A stretch of 5,430 nt of DNA, from assembly GCA_937910975.1 (NCBI GenBank), contig CALEMZ010000462.1, positions 1 through 5,430 of the forward strand, read 5' to 3'. A program made the position numbers and the translations under genes. Below are positions 1-5,430 of this stretch, piece by piece. Within the stretch, counting starts at the first letter, position 1; each line of letters opens with the position of its first letter. Under the pieces are notes generated by a model. It had not been told where the DNA came from. It was given only the letters and a program-made list of their open reading frames with translations, and searched no databases. Origin of the DNA: an uncultured Pseudorhodobacter sp. Its GTDB lineage: Bacteria; Pseudomonadota; Alphaproteobacteria; Rhodobacterales; Rhodobacteraceae.

Positions 1-180
1 CGGGCTACTGCCAAACCTTTTGAGTTGGTACTGTCAAACGTTGTGAACACTAACAGAGGCCCATTCACCCCCCGGGATATTTGTGCCGAAAAGAAAGCGG
101 GTACGGGGCGACTGTTGCATTGCGCAAAAGGCCCGGGGGTTGGGTTGGCATTTGGGGCGCTGACCTGTATCGGAGGCACA

Positions 181-267
181 ATGGATGGGCTGCGCTGTTT
201 TGGGTGTGAGCCGGAAAAGAAGGGCGGCGCGCCTGAGCGTGGGGCCTTGAGGGATAAGATATCATGA
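181..267 (+). CDS. Possible 28-codon leader ORF overlapping the SulP start
   Basis: Seen: an ATG at 181 is preceded by CGGAGG (171-176), with a four-base gap that is slightly short for a ribosome binding site. The frame runs 28 codons, and its TGA (265-267) overlaps the ATG of the SulP gene (264-266) as ATGA, the usual layout for translational coupling. The peptide contains a CxxC (Cys6 and Cys9, in CFGCEPEKK) and is mildly charged. It matches no family I know. The same frame stays open upstream to position 25, but that part has no convincing start site. Inference: this could be a leader that feeds ribosomes to the transporter start, or a chance frame in GC-rich sequence. The SulP gene has its own usable ribosome binding site, so the leader is not required to explain its translation. 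Confidence 0.25.
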   Translation: MDGLRCFGCEPEKKGGAPERGALRDKIS

Positions 268-1754
268 TTTCGATGCATCTTTACCGCCAGCAATGGTTTG
301 GAAATATCCGCGCGGATTTGCTGTCAGGGCTGGTGGTGGCTTTGGCGCTGATCCCCGAGGCGATTGCCTTTTCGATCATCGCGGGGGTGGACCCCAAGGT
401 CGGGCTTTATGCCTCGTTCTCGATAGCGGTGATTTGCGCGATTACCGGCGGGCGGCCGGGGATGATTTCGGCGGCGACGGCGGCAACGGCGGTGTTGATG
501 ATAACTTTGGTCAAGGATCATGGCTTGCAGTATTTGCTGGCCGCGACCGTGTTGGCCGGGTTGCTACAGATCGGGGCGGGGATTTTGCGGCTGGGGCGGG
601 TGATGCGCTTTGTGTCGAAATCGGTGATGACGGGCTTTGTGAATGCGCTGGCGATCCTGATTTTCATGGCGCAATTGCCGGAGCTTGACCCATCCAAGGT
701 GACATGGCTGACCTATGTTCTGGTCGTTGCGGGTTTGGGGATTATCTATTTGTTTCCGCTGCTGACCAAGGCGGTGCCCTCGCCTTTGGTCACAATTGTT
801 GTGCTGACGGCGCTTACGCTGTTTTTCGGTTGGGATGTGCGCACGGTGGGCGATATGGGGGCGTTGCCCGATACGCTGCCGATTTTCCTGATCCCCGATA
901 TTCCGCTGACATGGGAAACCTTGCAGATCATCTTGCCCTATTCGGCAGCGGTGGCGGTGGTGGGCCTGCTTGAAAGCCTGATGACGCAAAACATCGTCGA
1001 TGATCTGACCGACACCACGTCGAGCCGCGATCAGGAGTGTATCGGGCAGGGGCTGGCCAATACCGCGACCGGGTTTATCGGTGGCATGGCGGGTTGTGCG
1101 ATGATCGGGCAGAGCATCATCAACGTCAAATCCGGTGGGCGCGGGCGGCTTTCGACCTTTGTGGCCGGTGTGATGCTTTTGGTCTTTTGCGTGGGTCTTG
1201 GCGATTGGGTGAGCCGAATTCCGATGGCGGCTTTGGTGGCCATCATGATCATGGTCAGTATCGGTACTTTCTCATGGTCCTCAATCAAGGCGCTTCGGAC
1301 GCACCCAACCTCCAGTTCCGTCGTCATGCTGGCCACGGTTGCGGCGGTGATTTACACCCATAACCTTGCGATCGGGGTGGGCATCGGTGTGCTGCTTTCG
1401 GGCATCTTCTTTGCGGGCAAGATCGCGCAATTGTTCCGCGTTACATCGGTGCTTTCGGCGGATGGGGCAGAGCGGATCTATAAGGTTGATGGGCAGTTGT
1501 TCTTTGCCAGCGTTGAAGATTTCATGAAGGCGTTTGATTTCCGCGAGGTGTTGGACCGGGTGGTGATTGACGTTTCAGACGCGCATATCTGGGATATTTC
1601 CTCGGTGGCGGCTTTGGATATGGCGGTGCTGAAGTTTCGCCGCGATGGGGCGGAGGTGCAGATCATTGGCATGAACGTGGCTTCGGAGACCATCGTGGAT
1701 GAGCTGGCGTTGCATGACAAACCCGGCGCGCTTGACAAGATGTTGGCGCATTGA
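264..1754 (+). CDS. SulP/SLC26-family anion transporter with C-terminal STAS domain
   Basis: This 496-residue inner-membrane protein should move an inorganic or organic anion (sulfate, bicarbonate or dicarboxylate are the family's range); the substrate cannot be read from the sequence. Residues about 15-390 form roughly a dozen hydrophobic segments. Family landmarks are the TM1 stretch LVVALALIPEAIAFSIIAGV (23-42), the following DPKVGLYA (43-50), GGRPGMISAATAAT (62-75), GFVNALAILIFMAQ (124-137), and the GLLESLMTQ...GQGLAN...GGMAG block (about 234-276). Residues about 403-496 are a STAS domain, with VVIDVSDAHIWDISSVAALD at 433-452. Glu32 lies within TM1, where many sulfate transporters have Gln. 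The start at 264 is supported by GAGGG (249-253), ten bases upstream; the in-frame ATG at 273 would be too far from it. The length is slightly below that of DauA- or BicA-type proteins (about 550), but no part is missing. A stress protein gene follows closely in the same operon. Family assignment is firm; substrate and coupling ion are unknown. Confidence 0.95.
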   Translation: MISMHLYRQQWFGNIRADLLSGLVVALALIPEAIAFSIIAGVDPKVGLYASFSIAVICAITGGRPGMISAATAATAVLMITLVKDHGLQYLLAATVLAGLLQIGAGILRLGRVMRFVSKSVMTGFVNALAILIFMAQLPELDPSKVTWLTYVLVVAGLGIIYLFPLLTKAVPSPLVTIVVLTALTLFFGWDVRTVGDMGALPDTLPIFLIPDIPLTWETLQIILPYSAAVAVVGLLESLMTQNIVDDLTDTTSSRDQECIGQGLANTATGFIGGMAGCAMIGQSIINVKSGGRGRLSTFVAGVMLLVFCVGLGDWVSRIPMAALVAIMIMVSIGTFSWSSIKALRTHPTSSSVVMLATVAAVIYTHNLAIGVGIGVLLSGIFFAGKIAQLFRVTSVLSADGAERIYKVDGQLFFASVEDFMKAFDFREVLDRVVIDVSDAHIWDISSVAALDMAVLKFRRDGAEVQIIGMNVASETIVDELALHDKPGALDKMLAH

Positions 1755-1760
1755 AGGGAG
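1755..1760 (+). promoter_or_regulatory. Ribosome binding site that decides the Usp start
   Basis: AGGGAG lies directly after the SulP stop codon (1752-1754), eight bases before ATG 1769. It lies inside a possible longer reading frame from TTG 1751, so it favours the shorter protein beginning MKIIALVDGS. Confidence 0.7.
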
Positions 1761-1768
1761 ATGGGGAT

Positions 1769-2602
1769 ATGAAGATTATCGCTTTGGTAGATGGCTCGCT
1801 TTATGCCCATTCGGTTTGTGAATTGGCGGGCTGGGCCGGGGTACGGCTGGGCGGGCATGTGGAGGCGTTGCATGTGTTGGGCCGCCGCGAGGCAGGCGCG
1901 CAGGATCTTTCCGGCGCGATCCGGCTTGGCGCACGCACGGCTTTGCTGGAGGAGTTGGCAGCACTGGATGCGCAGCGCGCCAAACTGGTCATGCATAGGG
2001 GCCGCGCGATATTGGAGGATGCCAAGGCGGTGCTGGAGGCCGCTGGCCTGGAGGCGCCGACAACCCGGCTGCGTCATGGAGATTTGCTGGAAGAAATGGG
2101 CAGTGGCTTTGATCTGATCGTGATCGGCAAGCGTGGTGAGGCGGCGGATTTTGCCAAGGGGCATCTGGGATCGAATCTGGAGCGCATCGTGCGGGGGGCA
2201 AAGACCCCGGTGCTGGTGGCCGCTCGTGCTTTTTCGCCAATCAAACGGGTGCTTTTAGCCTATGATGGTGGGCCTTCGGCCATGCGGGCGGTAGATCACA
2301 TCGCGCAAAGCCCTTTGTACAAGGGGCTGGAGGTGGTGATCGTCAGCGTTGGCGAAGGGGCTGCCTTGCAAACCGGGCTGACGCAGGCGCAAGCGCGGCT
2401 GCGTGCAGGCGGTGTGGAGGCCAAGACTGAACTGGTCGCAGGCCAGCCCGAAACCGCCTTGCCCAAGCTGATCGAGGCGCAGGGCTTTGATATGCTGGTT
2501 ATGGGCGCCTATGGTCACAGCCGCATCCGCAGCCTGATCATCGGCTCTACCACCACGGAAATGGTGCGCTCGTGCAAAGTGCCGGTGATGCTGGTGCGAT
2601 AA
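1769..2602 (+). CDS. Tandem-domain universal stress protein (UspA superfamily)
   Basis: A 277-residue soluble cytoplasmic protein made of two Usp domains (about 2-152 and 158-277). Each begins with a beta strand ending in an acidic nucleotide-site residue (Asp8 in ALVDGS, Asp166 in LAYDGG). The second domain has the exact ATP-binding signature G-x2-G-x9-G-S (Gly246, Gly249, Gly259, Ser260), so ATP binding is likely there. The first has a version one residue longer, G-x2-G-x10-G-S (Gly120, Gly123, Gly134, Ser135), so its binding is less certain. ATG 1769 is chosen over TTG 1751 because a good AGGGAG precedes it and the protein then begins at the first domain strand. The gene starts 14 bases after the SulP stop, so the two are almost surely co-transcribed. 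Usp proteins bind nucleotides and modulate stress responses; a role in regulating the adjacent transporter is inferred from context only. Confidence 0.93.
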   Translation: MKIIALVDGSLYAHSVCELAGWAGVRLGGHVEALHVLGRREAGAQDLSGAIRLGARTALLEELAALDAQRAKLVMHRGRAILEDAKAVLEAAGLEAPTTRLRHGDLLEEMGSGFDLIVIGKRGEAADFAKGHLGSNLERIVRGAKTPVLVAARAFSPIKRVLLAYDGGPSAMRAVDHIAQSPLYKGLEVVIVSVGEGAALQTGLTQAQARLRAGGVEAKTELVAGQPETALPKLIEAQGFDMLVMGAYGHSRIRSLIIGSTTTEMVRSCKVPVMLVR

Positions 2603-2700
2603 AGCGTTTTTGGTTGATCGGGTCATAGAATGATACCCTGAAACACTACAGGGGCTTGAATTGGGGCGCGTCTCGGCGTTCCTATGGGGCAAAACAACGC

Positions 2701-2705
2701 AAAGG
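2701..2705 (+). promoter_or_regulatory. Weak ribosome binding site favouring start 2714
   Basis: AAAGG lies eight bases before ATG 2714. The upstream in-frame ATG 2684 has no purine-rich site at the right distance; the nearest GGGG, at 2663-2666, is 17 bases away. The start at 2714 also places the catalytic Asp-Gln pair at residues 13-14, matching 12-13 in characterised relatives. Confidence 0.45.
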
Positions 2706-2713
2706 CCCCGCCC

Positions 2714-4240
2714 ATGCCCGCAAAACGTAATGTGCTTTTCATCGTCATCGACCAGCTGCGCGCCGATTGCCTGACCGGGGCTTTGGCAGAGGTGACGCCG
2801 CTGCCAAACCTGCGGGCGCTGATGGAGGAGGCCGTCAGCTTCATGCGGCATTATTCGGTCGTGAACCCCTGCGGGCCGTCGCGCGCCTCAATCCTGACGG
2901 GGCAATATGCGATGAACCACGGCGCGGTGCGCAATGGCACGCCCTTGCCGCATGATACGCCCAATATCGCGACCGAGGCGCGCAAGGCGGGCTATTTACC
3001 CCTGCTTTATGGCTATACCGATAGCGCACAAGACCCGCGGGCCTATGATCCGCGCGATCCGGCGCTGACCTCTTATGAGGAGGTGATGCCGGGGTTTCAT
3101 GAGGTGGTGGAGATGCGGCTGGAGCTGAGCCTGCCGTGGCGCGCCGACCTGATGGCCAAGGGTTATGACGTGCCACCTTACCCCGACATTTTCCGCCCCA
3201 ACGGGCCAAAGCTGGATGATCCGGCCCTTTACCGCGCCGAGGATAGCGATACCGCCTTTCTGACCGATCAGTTTTTACGCGGGCTTTTGGGGCGGCCCAA
3301 GGGTTGGTTCGCACATCTGACCTATATTCGCCCGCACCCGCCTTTGGTGGCCCCGGCGCCTTATAACCGGATGGTCAGCCCCGCAGATATTCCCGCCCCG
3401 GTGACGGTGGGCGACAGGGCCACCGAACAAGCCCGCCACCCGTTTATCGAAACCAGCCATAATCGCGTGCCGATCTCTTCGGTGGTCCAAGGCTTTCCCA
3501 ATCTGCAACCGAACCCCGAAAACATCGCCACCCTGCGCGCGATCTATCTGGGGCTGGCGGCCGAGGTGGATCATCACATTGGCCGGGTAATTGGTGCGCT
3601 GAAAGAGGCCGGAATTTATGATGATACCCTGCTGGTGGTGACGGCAGATCATGGTGAGATGTTGGGCGACCACCATGTTTGGGGCAAGCAGACCTTTTAT
3701 GATGCTGCCTATCACACGCCGTTGATTATACGTGACCCGGAACATCCTGCCGCCCACGGCCAAAGGATCACGGTGCCAACCGAATCCATCGATATTGCGC
3801 CCACGGTGCTTGATTGGCTGAAGCAACTGCCCCCCGACACGATGGATGGGCGCGCGCTGACCCCGTTCTTGCAAGGCAAAACACCGCAGGATTGGCGGCG
3901 CTATACATTCTCGGAGCTAGACTTTGGCGACCCGGTTTCGCCCACGACTGCGCAGACAGCACTGGGCCTGACGGCGGAACAGGCCAACCTCGCGATTCTG
4001 CGCGGGCCGACCCATAGCCTCGTGCATTTCAATGCAGGGTTGCCGCCCCTGCTTTTTGACCATACCGGCGCGGGTGAGACCCGCGATGTGGCAGCCGACC
4101 CCAAGGCGCAAAGCATCTTGCTGGAAATGTCGCGCGCCATGCTTGACCATCGCATGACCCATGCCAGTGGCCGCTTTTATCGCACAATGATTACGCAGAA
4201 TGGCGCGGTTTCGGCCCCCAAACATGCGAATGGCACCTAG
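2714..4240 (+). CDS. Formylglycine-dependent sulfatase-fold hydrolase, phosphonate monoester hydrolase-like
   Basis: A 508-residue cytoplasmic hydrolase (no signal peptide) of the alkaline phosphatase superfamily. Residues 50-62 read VNPCGPSRASILT, the C-x-P-S-R sulfatase signature; Cys53 (codon 2870-2872) would be oxidised to formylglycine, the nucleophile, by a separate activating enzyme. The metal site is Asp13-Gln14 and Asp312-His313 (TADHGEMLGDHH). The Asp-Gln pair, Asn74, Tyr101, His208 (in RPHPP) and Lys325 correspond, by alignment from memory, to Asp12, Gln13, Asn78, Tyr105, His218 and Lys337 of Rhizobium/Burkholderia phosphonate monoester hydrolases (about 514 residues). The C-terminal block (LPPLLFD, RMTHASGRFYR) also fits that group. 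Thr107 of those enzymes is Asp103 here. Likely substrates are phosphodiesters, phosphonate monoesters or sulfate monoesters; the natural one is unknown. An upstream in-frame ATG (2684) would add ten residues but has a poor ribosome binding site. The gene may share the transcript of the stress protein gene, 111 bases upstream. Confidence 0.92.
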   Translation: MPAKRNVLFIVIDQLRADCLTGALAEVTPLPNLRALMEEAVSFMRHYSVVNPCGPSRASILTGQYAMNHGAVRNGTPLPHDTPNIATEARKAGYLPLLYGYTDSAQDPRAYDPRDPALTSYEEVMPGFHEVVEMRLELSLPWRADLMAKGYDVPPYPDIFRPNGPKLDDPALYRAEDSDTAFLTDQFLRGLLGRPKGWFAHLTYIRPHPPLVAPAPYNRMVSPADIPAPVTVGDRATEQARHPFIETSHNRVPISSVVQGFPNLQPNPENIATLRAIYLGLAAEVDHHIGRVIGALKEAGIYDDTLLVVTADHGEMLGDHHVWGKQTFYDAAYHTPLIIRDPEHPAAHGQRITVPTESIDIAPTVLDWLKQLPPDTMDGRALTPFLQGKTPQDWRRYTFSELDFGDPVSPTTAQTALGLTAEQANLAILRGPTHSLVHFNAGLPPLLFDHTGAGETRDVAADPKAQSILLEMSRAMLDHRMTHASGRFYRTMITQNGAVSAPKHANGT

Positions 4241-4250
4241 AATAAGCTGT

Positions 4251-4277
4251 TTTGCGATGCAGCAAGCTTGACGCAAA
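4251..4277 (+). repeat. Inverted repeat TTTGCG/CGCAAA overlapping the -35 candidate
   Basis: TTTGCG (4251-4256) and CGCAAA (4272-4277) are perfect inverted arms around 15 bases, which contain the palindrome CAAGCTTG (4263-4270). TTT follows the right arm. It lies 11 bases after the hydrolase stop, so it could be a weak terminator, although the T-run is only three bases long. Because it covers the -35 candidate TTGACG (4268-4273), a repressor operator is the alternative. Chance occurrence is not excluded. Confidence 0.25.
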
Positions 4278-4297
4278 TTTAAACGCAGGCTCATACT
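4268..4297 (+). promoter_or_regulatory. Candidate housekeeping promoter for the solute-binding protein gene
   Basis: TTGACG (4268-4273) matches five of six bases of the -35 consensus. Eighteen bases later, CATACT (4292-4297) matches four of six of the -10 consensus. Transcription would start near 4303-4305 and leave a leader of about 180 bases before ATG 4485. The match is good for alphaproteobacteria, where the -10 is often degenerate, but it rests on sequence alone. Confidence 0.35.
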
Positions 4298-4303
4298 CGC
4301 AAG

Positions 4304-4426
4304 ATGGGGAACGTCCAAAGCCTCCCTAAATGGGGCGGGAAAGCGTTTGTAAATCTGGATCTACCCGGAAGGAGGGACTGGACCTATACCAGAAAGGCCG
4401 CGCTACGTAGCCTTTTTGTTACATAA
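4304..4426 (+). CDS. Possible 40-codon leader ORF in the 5' untranslated region
   Basis: An ATG at 4304 opens a 40-codon frame ending with TAA at 4424-4426. The predicted peptide is basic, contains two Trp (residues 10 and 26), begins MGNVQSLPKWGGKAF and ends LRSLFVT. It matches no family I recognise. No Shine-Dalgarno sequence precedes it, but the ATG coincides with the start site predicted from the promoter at 4268-4297, so leaderless translation is possible. The frame runs through the isolated AAGGAGG and the hairpin described separately. It may equally be a chance frame. Confidence 0.18.
   Translation: MGNVQSLPKWGGKAFVNLDLPGRRDWTYTRKAALRSLFVT
4369..4375 (+). promoter_or_regulatory. Isolated perfect Shine-Dalgarno sequence without a start codon
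   Basis: AAGGAGG is a full complement to the 16S rRNA 3' end, yet no ATG, GTG or TTG lies 4-12 bases downstream. CCTCC at 4321-4325 could pair with GGAGG (4371-4375). It may act as a ribosome standby or pause site in the leader RNA, or be fortuitous. Confidence 0.25.
4393..4417 (+). terminator. Terminator-like hairpin in the leader of the solute-binding protein gene
   Basis: AAAGGC (4393-4398) pairs with GCCTTT (4410-4415) around 11 bases, and the T-run (4413-4417) continues as TTGTT. The ten-base palindrome GCTACGTAGC (4402-4411) overlaps the right arm and offers an alternative fold. The stem is short, so termination would be weak. It lies 67 bases before the next start and downstream of the promoter candidate. 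It could therefore be an attenuator for the transporter gene rather than the end of the hydrolase transcript. Confidence 0.3.
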
Positions 4427-4484
4427 GGCGGATACGCCAAAACAAGGAAGAAACTTCCAAAAGACGTTAACGACAGGAGAGAAC

Positions 4485-5430
4485 ATGAAACGATTATTGT
4501 TAAGTAGCGCTGCGCTGCTAGTTCTGCCAATGGCAGCACTTGCTAACTGTCCTGCCATAACCATGGCTGATATGGGCAGCGTGGCGGCTGGGGCCTTCCC
4601 GGGCCAATTCGATCTTGCTGAATATCAGACCGCAGCGTCTTGCACGATGGAGTTGTCGGAAAACCCGTCTGTCGGGGATTTCAACAGCCAGATTCGCGGC
4701 AACCCCGCGCTGCCGGCCGTTGCGGACCGTCTGCCGGCTGAACCGCTGGTGGTGGTACCTTATGCCTCCGTTGGCAAGTACGGCGGCACGCTGGACGCGC
4801 TTTCCAACGCGACCGAGGCCGGGACATCCGACTTCATGTCGGTTCGCCACGTCAACCTCGTGCGTTATTCCGATGATTTGGAAACCATCGTGCCAAACGT
4901 CGCCAAAAGCTGGGCATGGAACGATGACTTCACGCAGCTGACCTTCACGCTGCGCAAGGGCCACAAATGGTCCGATGGTCAGCCCTTCACCTCGGCGGAT
5001 GTGAAGTTCTGGTATGATAATCTGGCGCTGGACCCGAATATCAACGAAAAGCCAAAGGATTACGTGACCGTCGGCGGCGAGCGCATGACTGTGGATACGC
5101 CCGATGACGTGACCGTGGTGTTCAACCTTCCGGCCGCCAAGCCCGGCCTTTTGGCGCATTTCGCGACCCATTTTGCCCAAGGCTTCCAGCCCAAGCACTT
5201 CCTTGGCCAGTACCACCCCGATATCAACCCGGATGCAGACAAGCTGGCGCAGGAATTGGGCTTTGAAAACGGCTATGCGGTGATCCGGGCCTATTACGGC
5301 AACTCCGACTGGATGGATACGCCGACCCCGATGCTCAATTCGCCGGACCAATTGGCAAAACTGCCTGCCGATGCGGCCCCGACGTTGGAAAGCCATATCG
5401 TGGTCCGCGAAACCACCGAAGGGCGGCATT
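4485..5430 (+). CDS. ABC transporter solute-binding protein, family 5 (3' end cut by window)
   Basis: The first 315 residues of a periplasmic substrate-binding protein; the frame is open at the window end. Residues 1-20 are a signal peptide (MKRLL start, hydrophobic core, ALA cleavage site), giving a mature N-terminus of NCPAIT. Residues about 21-85 form an N-terminal extension with Cys22 and Cys53, which could pair as a disulfide. The family 5 (SBP_bac_5) domain begins near GKYGGTLDAL (97-106). It contains the hallmark region VPNVAKSWAW...LTFTLRKGHKWSDGQPFTSADVKFW (136-176). Full-length relatives are usually 550-650 residues, so roughly half is shown. AGGAG (4475-4479), five bases before ATG 4485, is a strong ribosome binding site. 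Codons after the signal peptide are strongly GC-ending, more so than in the upstream genes, which suggests high expression. The ligand (peptide, sugar or other) is not readable. Permease and ATPase genes are expected downstream. A lipoprotein is unlikely because Asn, not Gly/Ala/Ser, precedes Cys22. Confidence 0.93.
   Translation, partial: MKRLLLSSAALLVLPMAALANCPAITMADMGSVAAGAFPGQFDLAEYQTAASCTMELSENPSVGDFNSQIRGNPALPAVADRLPAEPLVVVPYASVGKYGGTLDALSNATEAGTSDFMSVRHVNLVRYSDDLETIVPNVAKSWAWNDDFTQLTFTLRKGHKWSDGQPFTSADVKFWYDNLALDPNINEKPKDYVTVGGERMTVDTPDDVTVVFNLPAAKPGLLAHFATHFAQGFQPKHFLGQYHPDINPDADKLAQELGFENGYAVIRAYYGNSDWMDTPTPMLNSPDQLAKLPADAAPTLESHIVVRETTEGRH

Noticed and set aside
19..38. TTTGA-N10-TCAAA inverted repeat near the window start
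   Set aside because: Arms of five bases around an unmatched centre are expected by chance, and no good promoter lies nearby.
468..494. GCG/ACG trinucleotide-rich stretch in the SulP gene
   Set aside because: It encodes an Ala/Thr-rich transmembrane segment typical of the family, not a repeat element.
1751..1768. TTG 1751 as the stress protein start
   Set aside because: It would overlap the SulP stop and adds six residues (MKGDGD) encoded by the ribosome binding site region; ATG 1769 has the better-placed AGGGAG.
1478..2164. 228-codon minus-strand frame spanning the SulP-Usp junction
   Set aside because: It is antisense to two well-supported genes, shows no family features, and is best explained as a codon-bias shadow.
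2636..2653. CCCTG/CAGGG inverted repeat between the stress protein and hydrolase genes
   Set aside because: The five-base stem with an eight-base loop has no T-run, so it is not a convincing terminator and is weak as an operator.
2684..2713. ATG 2684 as the hydrolase start
   Set aside because: No ribosome binding site lies at a suitable distance, and the ten extra residues are not expected from the family; it remains possible.
4541..4552. Lipoprotein lipobox around Cys22 of the solute-binding protein
   Set aside because: The sequence is Leu-Ala-Asn-Cys; Asn before Cys does not fit signal peptidase II, and ALA just upstream is a good signal peptidase I site.
4518..5429. Long antisense open frame (303 codons, minus strand) across the solute-binding protein gene
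   Set aside because: It mirrors a strongly GC-biased coding gene in which TTA, CTA and TCA codons are rare, which leaves the antisense frame open. The peptide has no recognisable domain, while the plus strand has a clear signal peptide and family motifs.

Overview
The window reads as a piece of an alphaproteobacterial chromosome, most likely Rhodobacterales (Roseobacter-type). This is a judgement from GC-rich codon use, gene style and recognised protein families; no database search was run. All convincing genes lie on the plus strand. I see no rRNA, tRNA, CRISPR array, insertion sequence or attachment site.

Layout. Positions 1-263 are upstream sequence with no recognised gene, apart from a possible 28-codon leader reading frame (181-267) whose stop overlaps the next start as ATGA. 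A SulP/SLC26-type anion transporter with a C-terminal STAS domain follows (264-1754). Fourteen bases later comes a tandem-domain universal stress protein (1769-2602), almost certainly in the same operon. After a 111-base gap lies a cytoplasmic formylglycine-type sulfatase-fold hydrolase (2714-4240). It resembles the phosphonate monoester hydrolase / phosphodiesterase branch of the alkaline phosphatase superfamily more than classical exported arylsulfatases. A 244-base intergenic region (4241-4484) carries a promoter candidate, a terminator-like hairpin, an isolated perfect Shine-Dalgarno sequence and a 40-codon reading frame. The last gene (4485 to the window edge) encodes the N-terminal 315 residues of a periplasmic family 5 (peptide/nickel/oligosaccharide type) ABC transporter solute-binding protein, cut by the window end.

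How the genes may work together. The transporter and stress protein form a plausible module in which a nucleotide-binding Usp protein accompanies a membrane anion transporter. The hydrolase would release sulfate, phosphate or a phosphonate from an imported ester inside the cell. The solute-binding protein probably begins a separate, strongly translated ABC import operon that continues outside the window. A shared role in scavenging esterified sulfur or phosphorus compounds is an inference from proximity only.

The most interesting points are an Asp in place of the active-site Thr107 of characterised phosphonate monoester hydrolases, the attenuator-like arrangement in front of the solute-binding protein gene, and the CxxC-containing leader frame overlapping the SulP start. 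I found nothing that clearly amounts to an undescribed system.
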